Of a stretch of DNA of 64,000 nucleotides, positions 17,777 through 26,413 are shown in pieces. The stretch is taken from positions 22,376 through 86,375 of the forward strand of contig DASREL010000219.1 in the NCBI GenBank assembly GCA_035652075.1. Reading direction: 5' to 3'. The notes below the pieces were generated by a model. It worked only from the letters and a program-made list of their open reading frames with translations. It ran no database searches and had not been told where the DNA came from. Position 1 is the first letter of the stretch; every line of letters starts with the position of its first letter. Made by a program: the position numbers and the translations under genes. The stretch is from Gp6-AA45 sp035652075 (GTDB lineage: Bacteria > Acidobacteriota > Vicinamibacteria > Vicinamibacterales > CAVVIG01).

Positions 17777-18909
17777 TTATTCTCTCCGCGCCCCGCCTGC
17801 GCCACTCGCACCGTCTGTCCCTCTCCCAGGGAATCCGGCGGGTTGAGGACGATGCGCTCCTTTCCGCTCAGGCCGGAGAGGATCTCGACGCTATCGCCGA
17901 AATCGCGTCCCGACGCGACGTTCACGAGGTGCACGCGGTTCGCGCTGTCGAGTGTCGCGACCTGCAAGCCATCACCCTTGAAAATGACCGCATCGACCGG
18001 CAGCTTCATCGTCGTCGCCGGCGTCGGCAGCTTCAGGTGGACCTCGGCGTACGAACCGGCCAGCAGTTCGCCCTTCGGGTTATCGATGTCGATTTCCGTG
18101 AGGAGCGTGCGCGACGAGACGTCGATCGCGTTCGACGTGCGGACGAGCGTCCCGGTGAAGTGTTTGTCTGGGAACTCCTTCAGCGTGAGCTCCGCTTTCA
18201 GTCCCGGCGTCGCCGCACGCGAGTAGACCTCGGGCACATTGATGAAGACGCGCAGCGTGCGCATCGACGCGATGTGAAACAGTTCCTTGGCGTTGCTGCC
18301 GGAATCGATCAGCGCGCCGACGTCCGTGTTGCGCGCCGTGACGACACCGTCGAACGGCGCCTCGATCTTGCGAAACGCCTGCAGTTGCTCGAGGCGTTTG
18401 ACGTTCGCGCGCGCCGATTCAACCGCCGCCTGCTTCGCCTCGAGGTTGCCGTTCGCGTTGTCGAGATCCTGGCGTGAGACGGAATCGCTCCTGATCAGAT
18501 CGCGGTATCGTTCCGCCGTCGTTTGCGCCAGGCGACTGTTGGCTTCCGCCGTCGCGAGATCGGCGCGGGCCTGCATCAGTTGCTGATCCAGCTCCGGCGT
18601 GTCGATCTCGGCGAGCACTTGCCCTTTGTGCACGCGCGTGCCGATGTCGGCGGTCCAGCGTTTCAGGTAGCCGTTGACGCGCGCGTAGACCGCGGCGTCG
18701 GCGAACGCCTGCATCGTGCCCGGCAGCTGGATCTCCTGCTGCGGCGCGGCCTGCTCCGGCGTCGTGACCGCAACCGTCGGCACCGCCATCTCTCGCGTTT
18801 CCTGGGTGACGACGGTCAGCGCCTTCGTCCGCGTGCTGACGCCCCAAAAAGCAAACGCCACGGCGACCAGCAAGAGCACCGTGCCGCCGAGCAGTGGTCC
18901 TTTACGCAT
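17773..18909 (-). CDS. RND efflux periplasmic adaptor (second system)
   Basis: 378 residues. N-terminal membrane anchor (LLGGTVLLLVAVAFAFWGV), lipoyl half VYARVNGYLKRWTADIGTRV, an alpha-hairpin (about 110-185), the second half FRKIEAPFDGVVTARNTDVG and a beta-barrel with a C-terminal membrane-proximal domain. It couples the pump encoded upstream to the outer-membrane lipoprotein encoded downstream. The gene overlaps the pump by 8 bases and the channel by 4 (GTGA). The basic, uncleaved-looking N-terminus contrasts with the putative lipoprotein adaptor of the first operon. Confidence 0.92.
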   Translation of the reverse strand: MRKGPLLGGTVLLLVAVAFAFWGVSTRTKALTVVTQETREMAVPTVAVTTPEQAAPQQEIQLPGTMQAFADAAVYARVNGYLKRWTADIGTRVHKGQVLAEIDTPELDQQLMQARADLATAEANSRLAQTTAERYRDLIRSDSVSRQDLDNANGNLEAKQAAVESARANVKRLEQLQAFRKIEAPFDGVVTARNTDVGALIDSGSNAKELFHIASMRTLRVFINVPEVYSRAATPGLKAELTLKEFPDKHFTGTLVRTSNAIDVSSRTLLTEIDIDNPKGELLAGSYAEVHLKLPTPATTMKLPVDAVIFKGDGLQVATLDSANRVHLVNVASGRDFGDSVEILSGLSGKERIVLNPPDSLGEGQTVRVAQAGRGENK

Positions 18910-21900
18910 TCGACTTGTTCCTATGGAAGATCGCGAAGACTGCCGGCACGAAGAACAGTGTGGCCACAGTCGCGAGTGTCAGGCCGCCGATGACCGCGCG
19001 GCCGAGCGGCGCGTTCTGTTCGCCGCCCTCACCAAATCCGAGCGCCATCGGCACCATGCCGATGATCATCGCCAAGGCCGTCATCAGGACCGGGCGGAAC
19101 CGCGTGAAGCCGGCGTCGACGGCAGCTGCGGCGGCCGAGGCGCCCTCGGACAGCTGATCTTTCGCGAAGCTGACGACGAGAATCGAGTTCGCCGTCGCGA
19201 CGCCCATGCACATGATCGCGCCGGTCAGCGACGGCACGTTGATCGTCGTGTGCGTCGCAAACAGCATCCAGATGATGCCGGCGAGCGCCGCCGGCAGCGC
19301 CGAGATGATGATGAATGGATCGAGCCACGACTGGAAGTTCACGACGATCAGCAAGTAGACGAGGATGATCGCGAGCCCGAGGCCGGCGACGAGGCCCACG
19401 AACGACGACTGCATCGTATCGACCTGACCGCGGACGACGAGCTGCGACCCGCGCGGCAGATCCGGTTTCGACGCGTCGAGGATCGGCTGCATCTCGCGCG
19501 CGACGCCGCCGAGGTCGCGGCCCTGCACTGCGCCGAAGATATCGACCACCGGCTGCACGTTGTAATGCGTGACGACGGCGAGATGCTGTTCGCGCTTCAT
19601 CGACGCGAGGGCTTCGAGCACCTGCGGCTTCGATCCGGGCGTCGACGGCGCGAGCGGGATCGCGTTGATGTCCTCGATCGAGTCGACGCGATGCTGCGGC
19701 GTCTGTGTCGCAATGAAGTAACTGACGCCGGTCTGCGGATTCAGCCAGAACGTCGGCGTCGTCTGCGCGCTGCCCGACAGCGAAATCAGCAGGTTGTTCG
19801 CGACGTCGCGTTGCGTGAAGCCGGTATCCATCGCGCGCGTCCGATCGACGTCGAGATGGAGCAGCGGTTGATTGAACGTCTGGTGGACGCGCAAGTCGAC
19901 CATGCCGGGCACCTGCGCCAGCTTCGTCACCAGGTTCGCGGCGAAACGGCGATTCGCGTCGAGGTTGCGGCCGATCACCTGCACGTCGATTGGCGCCGGC
20001 AATCCGAAGTTGAGGATCTGCGTCACGATGTCGGCGGGGATGAACGAGAACTGCACGCCCGGATATTCGGCGACGAGCTTCAGTCGCAGATCGTGGATGT
20101 ATTTGTCCGTCGGCTGATGATCTTCCTTGAGCGCGACGAGAATGTCCGCATCCGACGACCCGATCGGCGCGGAGTTCGTGTACGCGAGGTTGATGCCGCT
20201 GTACGGCAGGCCGATGTTGTCGATGACGCTGCTGATCTCCTCGTTCGGGATCACGCGGCGGATGGTCTCCTGCACGTGATCGCAGAGCGCGGCTGTTTCC
20301 TCGATGCGCGTGCCGGTCGGCGCGCGCAGGTGCAGCTTGAATTGACCGCTGTCGACGGACGGGAAGAAATCCTCGCCGACCCATCGCACGAGCGCGAGCG
20401 ATCCGACGCATGCCGCCAGAAACAGCATCGCGAACACCGCGCGGCGGCTGACGACGATTTCGAGAAGGCGGCGATACGCGTCGCGCAGCGCGAGGAAGTT
20501 GCCGTCGATCCAGCGCTGGGCGCGAACGAACGGGTTGCGGCTCGTCGTCGCGCCGTGGTGGCTCTCCTCGTGCGCGTGCAGCAGATACTTCGCCATTGTC
20601 GGCACGAGCGTTCGTGACAGGACGTAGGAGGCCAGCATCGCGAACACGACCGCTTCGGCCATCGGGACGAAGAGATATCGCGCGACGCCGGTGAGGAAGA
20701 ACATCGGGACGAACACGATGCAGATGCAGATCGTCGAGACGAACGCGGGAATCGCGATCTGCTGCGAGCCGTCGAGAATGGCCGGCTCGAGGTCTTTGCC
20801 CGACTCGAGCTGCGTGTTGATGTTCTCGATGGCGACCGTTGCGTCGTCGACGAGGATGCCGACGGCGAGCGCGAGGCCGCCGAGCGTCATGATGTTGATC
20901 GTTTCGCCGAGCGCGCTCAGCACGATCATCGAGCTCAGGATCGACAGCGGGATCGAGACGGCGATGATGACCGTGCTGCGCCAGCTGCCGAGGAAGATGA
21001 GAATCATCAACGCCGTGAGGCAGGCGGCGATCACGGCCTCGCGCAACACGCCTTCGATCGACGCCCGGACGAACAGCGACTGGTCGGCAAGCGGCTTCAC
21101 CTCGAGGTTCGGCGGGAGGCTCGGCATCACCTTCGCGACCGCTGCTTTCACGTTCTTGATGACGTCGAGCGTCGACGCGTTGCCGACTTTCATCACGACC
21201 ATCAGCGCCGCGCGCTGACCGTCCACGCGCGCGATGTTCGTCTGCGGCGGATATCCGTTTCGGACGTGGGCGACGTCGCGGATGTAGATCGGCGTGCCGC
21301 GGATCGTCCTGATCGGCAAATCGTTGAGCTCGTCGACTGTCTTCGGGCTCGCGTTGAGGTCGACGTCGTACTCGTACGAGCCGATCTTCGACGTGCCCGA
21401 CGGCAGGATCAGGTTCTGGTTACTGATCGCGTTGACGACGTCGGCCGGCGCGAGATTCTTCGCCTGCAGCGCCTCGGGATCCAGGTCGACCTGGATCTGC
21501 GGCTGCTTGCCGCCGTACGGCCAGGGCAGCGCGGCGCCGGAGACCGTCGCCAGCTGCGGCCGCATGAAATTGACGCCGAGGTCGAAGAGCTGCTGCTCCG
21601 AGAGCCCCCGTCCCGAGAGCGCGAGCTGAATAATCGGGACGCTCGACGCGTTGTACTGCAGGATGAACGGCGGCGTCGTGCCGGCCGGTGCCTGACGCAG
21701 CATCGCCTGCGACACGGCGGTGGTCTGCGCCACCGCGAGGTCCACCTTCGCGCCAGGCTGCAGGAAGATCTTGACGATGGAGACGCCGCGCAACGACGTC
21801 GACTCGATGTGCTCGATGTCGTTGACCGCGGTCGTCAGCGACCGTTCGTAATTCGAGACGATCCGGTCGGTCATCTCCTGCGCGGAGAGGCCGCCGTATT

Positions 21901-22048
21901 GAAACATCGACACGACGACGGGGATGTCGATGTTGGGAAAGATGTCGGTCGGGGTCCGCGCGATCGTCAGCGGGCCGATGCCCAGGATGAGCAACGCCAA
22001 GACGACGAACGTGTACGGCCGATTCAACGCAATGCGAACAATCCACAT
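18902..22048 (-). CDS. RND efflux pump (second system)
   Basis: 1048 residues, full RND length. N-terminus MWIVRIALNRPYTFVVLALL, twelve predicted membrane helices, and the acidic pair in TM4 (GILVDDATVAIENIN). The C-terminal half has CMGVATANSILVVSFAKDQL. The sequence is closer to the Mdt/efflux type than to the metal-specific CusA type, because the methionine-rich metal site is not obvious. First gene of a three-gene minus-strand operon with adaptor and NodT-like channel. No Shine-Dalgarno is visible; a TACAAT hexamer lies 16 nt upstream of the ATG. Confidence 0.95.
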   Translation of the reverse strand: MWIVRIALNRPYTFVVLALLILGIGPLTIARTPTDIFPNIDIPVVVSMFQYGGLSAQEMTDRIVSNYERSLTTAVNDIEHIESTSLRGVSIVKIFLQPGAKVDLAVAQTTAVSQAMLRQAPAGTTPPFILQYNASSVPIIQLALSGRGLSEQQLFDLGVNFMRPQLATVSGAALPWPYGGKQPQIQVDLDPEALQAKNLAPADVVNAISNQNLILPSGTSKIGSYEYDVDLNASPKTVDELNDLPIRTIRGTPIYIRDVAHVRNGYPPQTNIARVDGQRAALMVVMKVGNASTLDVIKNVKAAVAKVMPSLPPNLEVKPLADQSLFVRASIEGVLREAVIAACLTALMILIFLGSWRSTVIIAVSIPLSILSSMIVLSALGETINIMTLGGLALAVGILVDDATVAIENINTQLESGKDLEPAILDGSQQIAIPAFVSTICICIVFVPMFFLTGVARYLFVPMAEAVVFAMLASYVLSRTLVPTMAKYLLHAHEESHHGATTSRNPFVRAQRWIDGNFLALRDAYRRLLEIVVSRRAVFAMLFLAACVGSLALVRWVGEDFFPSVDSGQFKLHLRAPTGTRIEETAALCDHVQETIRRVIPNEEISSVIDNIGLPYSGINLAYTNSAPIGSSDADILVALKEDHQPTDKYIHDLRLKLVAEYPGVQFSFIPADIVTQILNFGLPAPIDVQVIGRNLDANRRFAANLVTKLAQVPGMVDLRVHQTFNQPLLHLDVDRTRAMDTGFTQRDVANNLLISLSGSAQTTPTFWLNPQTGVSYFIATQTPQHRVDSIEDINAIPLAPSTPGSKPQVLEALASMKREQHLAVVTHYNVQPVVDIFGAVQGRDLGGVAREMQPILDASKPDLPRGSQLVVRGQVDTMQSSFVGLVAGLGLAIILVYLLIVVNFQSWLDPFIIISALPAALAGIIWMLFATHTTINVPSLTGAIMCMGVATANSILVVSFAKDQLSEGASAAAAAVDAGFTRFRPVLMTALAMIIGMVPMALGFGEGGEQNAPLGRAVIGGLTLATVATLFFVPAVFAIFHRNKSNA

Positions 22049-22112
22049 GGAGGCTTAAACAGTCATTGTACGTACGGGATATATCGAAAGTGCAACGGGA
22101 TGTCACTGGAGT

Positions 22113-22140
22113 GGTTCCATTGTGGAGCTATAATGGAACC
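22113..22140 (+). promoter_or_regulatory. Inverted-repeat operator over the -10 of the toxin-antitoxin operon
   Basis: GGTTCCATT (22113-22121) and AATGGAACC (22132-22140) form a perfect 9-bp inverted repeat with a 10-bp spacer. The second arm overlaps a perfect TATAAT (22129-22134), which ends 9 nt before ATG 22144. A ribbon-helix-helix antitoxin binding here would block its own promoter, as in FitAB and VapBC operons. The mRNA would be nearly leaderless. Confidence 0.7.
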
Positions 22141-22143
22141 ACG

Positions 22144-22431
22144 ATGCCCGTCAGCCTCTCGATCAAGAACGTTCCCGACGAGGTGGTCGAGCGCCTGCGC
22201 AACCGCGCGCAGCGCAACAAGCGCTCGCTGCAATGCGAGCTGCTCGAAGTCATCGAGCGCGCCGCCGATGAAGTGCAGTCGCCGGTCCTGACGTTACAGG
22301 AACTGTATGAACGCGGCAAAGCGCGAGGCTTGAGCCCGAAAAACGAATCGGCACGGATCGTTCGCCGTATGCGCGACGAACGCAGCCGGCATCTCGAGCG
22401 CGTGCTGGAGAAGGCGCGTGGTCGTCGTTGA
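22144..22431 (+). CDS. FitA/VapB-like ribbon-helix-helix antitoxin
   Basis: 95 residues from ATG 22144. The N-terminal MPVSLSIKNVPDEVVERLR, then RAQRNKRSLQCELLEVIERA, is a classic FitA/Arc-type ribbon-helix-helix that binds operator DNA. The basic C-terminal tail (RIVRRMRDERSRHLERVLEK) is the probable toxin-neutralising segment. The PIN toxin gene overlaps by 14 bases, so translation is coupled. The frame is open upstream of 22144, but that would run through the promoter and operator. Confidence 0.85.
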   Translation: MPVSLSIKNVPDEVVERLRNRAQRNKRSLQCELLEVIERAADEVQSPVLTLQELYERGKARGLSPKNESARIVRRMRDERSRHLERVLEKARGRR

Positions 22432-22789
22432 CGCGTCCGCGTTTGCCGCCGTTATCTTTTCGGAAGAGCACGGCGCTCGCGTCCTCGAGCAAATTGCCAA
22501 TGCCGACAGCTTGACCGCGCCAGCGATCCTGCCGTTCGAACTGGCCAATACGGCGCGCACAAAAATCCGACAACGGCCGTCCGACGCTGCGACCCTGCGC
22601 GAAAACCTCGCAGAGGCGCTCGAGCGCGGCATTGTTCTTCGTCCCGTTGATTTCGTCGCGGTGGTCGAACTCGCACTCGAAACGAACTTGAGTGCGTCTG
22701 ACGCGAGTTATTTGTGGCTTGCACGACACCTGCGCGTCCGGTTGATCACCCTGGACAAGAAGCTTGCCGCGCACGCGGAAACGTTCTGA
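22418..22789 (+). CDS. PIN-domain toxin ribonuclease, VapC family
   Basis: 123 residues from GTG 22418. The four acidic PIN residues are in place: D5 (VVVDASAF), E41 (LPFELAN), D95 (SASDASYL) and D113 (LITLDKKL). VapC toxins cut tRNA or rRNA with magnesium at this site when free of antitoxin. The gene overlaps the antitoxin gene and shares its promoter, so the pair is a type II toxin-antitoxin operon. All key residues are intact, so the toxin looks functional. Confidence 0.9.
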   Translation: MVVVDASAFAAVIFSEEHGARVLEQIANADSLTAPAILPFELANTARTKIRQRPSDAATLRENLAEALERGIVLRPVDFVAVVELALETNLSASDASYLWLARHLRVRLITLDKKLAAHAETF

Positions 22790-22799
22790 GCACCACAGC

Positions 22800-23066
22800 G
22801 TGTACGTCGTGTTTCTGCGCAATCCGAAGCGCGATGGCAAAGCCGCGTATTACGTCGGCATGACCGGCCTGACGCCGGAGCAGCGATTCGAGAATCATAA
22901 ACGGGGTTATAAGGCCGCGCGCGTCGTGAAGAAGTTCGGCGAGCGGCTCGTGCCCAAACTGTACGCGCACCTGAATCCGATGCCGTACTCCAAAGCGAAA
23001 GCGATGGAAGTGTTCCTGGCCGAAAGCCTCCGCAAGCGCGGCTTCGTCGTGTACGGTGGCCATTGA
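22800..23066 (+). CDS. GIY-YIG-like small protein
   Basis: About 88 residues from GTG 22800. The N-terminal YVVFLRNPKRDGKAAYYVGMT resembles a GIY-YIG nuclease fold (VYVV strand, YYVG strand), followed by RFENHKRGYKAARVVKKFG and a C-terminal GFVVYGGH. Whether it keeps nuclease activity is unclear, since the catalytic Arg/Glu pattern is only partly visible. An upstream TTG at 22764 would add 12 residues inside vapC; neither start has a good ribosome site. The 3' end overlaps the next gene by 4 bases. Confidence 0.65.
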   Translation: MYVVFLRNPKRDGKAAYYVGMTGLTPEQRFENHKRGYKAARVVKKFGERLVPKLYAHLNPMPYSKAKAMEVFLAESLRKRGFVVYGGH

Positions 23067-23584
23067 TCGACTTTGTGCGTCATCCGCGCGCGCGGCGTTA
23101 CGTCATTCGCGTTCGGCCGGATGGGCGCGTGCGCGTCACCATTCCGCGGTGGGGATCGAAACGAGAAGCAGCGGCGTTTGTCGAACGCGAGCAGTCGTGG
23201 ATCGGTAAGCAGCGACATCGGCTCGCCACGCAACCGATCCCGGCCGACGTCGTCGTCCCTCCGGATCCGGACGATGTCGCGCGCGCGAAGCAGATCCTCC
23301 CGGCGCGGCTGCTCGAACTCGCCGCGCAGCACGGCCTGACGGTTTCGCGAGTCAGCGTTCGCAATCAGCGGTGGCGCTGGGGATCTTGTTCGCCGAACGG
23401 CCACATCTGTTTGAACTGGCGGTTGGTCACGATGCCCGATTGGATCCGCGACTACGTACTGATCCACGAACTGATGCATCTCAAGCGCATGGATCATTCA
23501 TCGAAGTTCTGGAAGCTGGTGGCCGGCGCGTGCCCCGATTATCAGCTGGCGCGGGCGTGGCTGCGCGCTAATTACCGCGCTTGA
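23063..23584 (+). CDS. YgjP/DUF45-type zinc metallopeptidase
   Basis: 173 residues from TTG 23063, overlapping the previous stop. A basic N-terminal beta domain (RHPRARRYVIRVRPDGRVRV) is followed by the family motif QRWRWGSCSPNGHICLNWRL and the zinc site IHELMHLK (H135, E136, H139), with a further ligand likely downstream. This SprT/WLM-like family has poorly known substrates. The gene converges on the AsmA-like gene and their ends overlap by 17 bases. Confidence 0.88.
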   Translation: MIDFVRHPRARRYVIRVRPDGRVRVTIPRWGSKREAAAFVEREQSWIGKQRHRLATQPIPADVVVPPDPDDVARAKQILPARLLELAAQHGLTVSRVSVRNQRWRWGSCSPNGHICLNWRLVTMPDWIRDYVLIHELMHLKRMDHSSKFWKLVAGACPDYQLARAWLRANYRA

Positions 23585-25154
23585 AGACGCGACCGAAATC
23601 GAGCCCGAACTGCGGATCGCTGCGCTTGCCGTTGATCTTGAACGGCACGGCGCTCCCGTCCTTGCCGTCTTTCCGACGGAACAGCGGATCGACGACCTTC
23701 AGCAGCAGCCGTTTGAAGCCGCTCTGCGTGTCCGACACTTTCGCGTCCATCAGCATGAGACCGCGGAAATCGAGCGCCTCCGACTTGAGCGCGTAGCCGC
23801 CGGCAAGCGTCACCCGTGCGCCCGGCACTTCGAACATCAGCGAGCCCAATTTCAACTTGCCGGCGCCGAGGGTGAATCGCCCCTGGAAGTTCGACAACAC
23901 GCGATTGCGTTGTTCGAGGACTGTCCGCCCACGGCTCTTCTGACTGAGCTCGTCGATCTTGGCCTGAACATCCATGTTGGTGAATCGCGCGCCGGCGATG
24001 GTGAAGCGTCCATCGAGCCGCAAGCGGTCGGCGACGTCCGCGTCACCGGGCGGGAGTTCGAATCGTGTTTGCAGCGTCAGCGCGCCGACCATCGGTGGCG
24101 GCGACGCCTTCACCGCCATTTGCATCACGTCCTCGATGCGCGCGTGACGCATGTCGATGTCGAGTGTGACCATGCGGCCCGGGATGTGCTCGCCTTCGTC
24201 GTACACGGCGCCGCGCGCGACGAACGACGACTTCAGGAAGTCGACGTCGATCTCCTTCAGGTACGTGTTGCCGTTCGTGCCGTCGACGATGGTGTGAAAT
24301 TTCGTGTGCATCGGGAACGGATGTCCGCCCACGTCGATGACGAAGTCAGGTGTGTCGGTCTCGCCGTTCACGTCGATGTAATCGAGCGCGCCGCCGAACG
24401 TGCCGCGCGACGACAGCGTGCCGCCGATGCCGCGGAACACGTTCAAGTCCGCATGGTCGAACACGTATTGACCTGCGAGCGGCGTATCGCCGGGGACCTC
24501 GACCTTCCACGGGCCGAATGTGCCCGAGGTGACGATGTCGCCTGGCGGGATCGCGTTCGTGAGCGTCGCGTCGAACGGCATCGCCGATCTCGCGCCGACG
24601 TCTCGCATCTTCAACCGGTGAATCGCCCAAATGCTCGGCTTCTTCCCCTTCTGCTGGTCTTCGCGGTCCGGCATGATGACGAGCTGCGCATCGGTGGACT
24701 CCAGGGTATCGACGACGACATCGCCTTCGAAGGAGGGGTCGGTTTGCGGCCGGTCGCCGGTGGTCGCGACGGCGTCGGAGGCGTCCCGCGACTTGTTCTT
24801 GGGTGGGATGACAATCTTCAATCCGACGAGCTGCACGTGTGCGATCCGGTGGCGGACGACCCCGAGGAGATCGGCATCCAGGACGAAATGGCTGACCGAG
24901 ATCAGCGGCTCGTCGCCGTCACCGTGCTGGCGGACCTTGAGCGCGCCGCCGGAGGCTCGCAAACGCGGAAACAGATGCAGATCTAAATCGCCGAGCTCGA
25001 TGTCCGCATTCATGCGCTGCGACAGCTCGGCGACGATGCGGCGACGTAAGGCGTCTGAGGAGAGCGGAACCGCGGCCGCGATGATCACGAGCGCGACGGC
25101 AAGGCCGGCGGAAAGGGAAGTGAGTATCCAAATCCAACGCCGGCGGTAGATCAC
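23568..25154 (-). CDS. AsmA-like membrane-anchored protein
   Basis: 528 residues from GTG 25154. One N-terminal membrane helix (IWILTSLSAGLAVALVIIAA) is followed by a long periplasmic beta-rich region. The N-terminal LSSDALRRRIVAELSQRMNA and the C-terminal LTLAGGYALKSEALDFRGL are typical of AsmA/DUF748-like bridge proteins, thought to move lipids between the membranes or support envelope assembly. It is monocistronic as far as visible. Target lipid and partners are unknown. Confidence 0.8.
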   Translation of the reverse strand: MIYRRRWIWILTSLSAGLAVALVIIAAAVPLSSDALRRRIVAELSQRMNADIELGDLDLHLFPRLRASGGALKVRQHGDGDEPLISVSHFVLDADLLGVVRHRIAHVQLVGLKIVIPPKNKSRDASDAVATTGDRPQTDPSFEGDVVVDTLESTDAQLVIMPDREDQQKGKKPSIWAIHRLKMRDVGARSAMPFDATLTNAIPPGDIVTSGTFGPWKVEVPGDTPLAGQYVFDHADLNVFRGIGGTLSSRGTFGGALDYIDVNGETDTPDFVIDVGGHPFPMHTKFHTIVDGTNGNTYLKEIDVDFLKSSFVARGAVYDEGEHIPGRMVTLDIDMRHARIEDVMQMAVKASPPPMVGALTLQTRFELPPGDADVADRLRLDGRFTIAGARFTNMDVQAKIDELSQKSRGRTVLEQRNRVLSNFQGRFTLGAGKLKLGSLMFEVPGARVTLAGGYALKSEALDFRGLMLMDAKVSDTQSGFKRLLLKVVDPLFRRKDGKDGSAVPFKINGKRSDPQFGLDFGRVFKRGN

Positions 25155-25217
25155 GCACGGGGTTCAGCACGAGTTGTGCCAAACCGCCTCCGCGCGTCGC
25201 GCTTCGGCGAGTCAGGC

Positions 25218-26387
25218 CTACATGCGCCCGTTGCGCACCCATGTCGTGTTGCCGATCGTCACCGTCAGATCGGTGAAGAAGTTCCAGCGGACGTACGCCG
25301 GCGACTTTGCGTCCGCGACCCGCCCCCCCAACTCGGTGTTGTCGCCGAGCGACAGGCGGACGACGCCCGACCCGTAGCCGTAGTACGGGATCCAAGGATC
25401 GCGGTCCGGCACCGCGAGCAGCGGATTCATTCCGAGTGCGAACTCGCGAAAGGCGCGGGCGGCGGCGCCGGCCGAGGTCAGCTCTGCTTCCACGGCGTCG
25501 CGACCGGCCGTCGCAGTGATGTCGGCGACGCGTCCGCGCGCAAACCGCAACTTCAATCCGTCAACCGGTCGCCGGTCCCATTGCGACGGCGGAAACGCGA
25601 CCACGCCTTCGACCGATTCTTCAATCGGTGCGACGCGGACGACCCCGGCCGGCAGTTCGATCTCGTGATCGATCAGCACGACGCCGTTTGCCGTGTGCGC
25701 CTGCGCCGCGTCGCCGTCCTGCAGGTTGATCGGACGATCGCCAACGCGGAACCGTAGGTCGGTCCCCGCGGGCGACGTGATATGGACCTCGCCACCGCGC
25801 AACGCGTCCGCGAACTTCTTCTGCGACGCCGCCAGCGCCGCATAGTCCGTCTGCAGGAGCGCGCGCTGGTACAGCCGATCGATTTCGAATCGGGGCGGCA
25901 TCGGCTGCCCCGCGATCGGATACGCGCTGCCGTTTTCGACCCAATGGAAATGGATCGTGCGGCGCCCGCGTCGCTCGGTCAGGTCCTCCTTCAGCCAGTC
26001 CTGCATCGCAAGATAGGCCGGATGCGCGGTGGTCGCGCCAGGCATCATGATCGCCGCGTCTACATTGCGAAACATGTCTTTGTAGTGCGCGCGCGCCTCG
26101 CGCGCGCCTTTCGCCATCACAGCGGCGTCGAACGATTCCGGTACTGGCTCACGCAGCACTTCCATCACGCCGAGGTCGATGGCGCCTGCGCGCATGACTT
26201 CGTAGCGGATGTACGGCACGAGGTCGTCGAACGTGCCCGGGTGGGCGATCGATATCACGCGTTCGCCGGGTCTCAGTGCGAGCTGCTGGACGAGCCGCTT
26301 CGCAATCGCCGCGTAGTCGAACGCGAACCGCGGCTGCGCGAGGAGCGTCGTCCACAGGAGCAGGACCAACGGAATGGTGCGTCTCAT
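25218..26387 (-). CDS. Secreted aminopeptidase, M29-like
   Basis: 389 residues. Signal peptide (RRTIPLVLLLWTTLLAQ), then a Rossmann-like N-terminal half (LRPGERVISIAHPGTFDDLV). The C-terminal half contains HITSPAGTDLRFRVGDRPIN and the late motif GYGSGVVRLSLGDNTELGG, which fit thermophilic-aminopeptidase-like (M29) proteins. M29 enzymes use two metal ions; the ligand set is not fully traceable here, so activity is uncertain. It is divergent from the ABC-F gene, 26 bases away, with a symmetric -10 shared between them. Confidence 0.7.
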   Translation of the reverse strand: MRRTIPLVLLLWTTLLAQPRFAFDYAAIAKRLVQQLALRPGERVISIAHPGTFDDLVPYIRYEVMRAGAIDLGVMEVLREPVPESFDAAVMAKGAREARAHYKDMFRNVDAAIMMPGATTAHPAYLAMQDWLKEDLTERRGRRTIHFHWVENGSAYPIAGQPMPPRFEIDRLYQRALLQTDYAALAASQKKFADALRGGEVHITSPAGTDLRFRVGDRPINLQDGDAAQAHTANGVVLIDHEIELPAGVVRVAPIEESVEGVVAFPPSQWDRRPVDGLKLRFARGRVADITATAGRDAVEAELTSAGAAARAFREFALGMNPLLAVPDRDPWIPYYGYGSGVVRLSLGDNTELGGRVADAKSPAYVRWNFFTDLTVTIGNTTWVRNGRM

Positions 26388-26396
26388 ACTGACGCG

Positions 26397-26403
26397 TATG
26401 GTA
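26397..26403. promoter_or_regulatory. Symmetric -10-like element between divergent genes
   Basis: TATGGT on the plus strand (26397-26402) and TACCAT on the minus strand (26403-26398) overlap almost fully. They lie 11 nt before ATG 26414 and 10 nt before ATG 26387. One short element may therefore serve both directions. Confidence 0.35.
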
Positions 26404-26413
26404 CGTTGATCGG

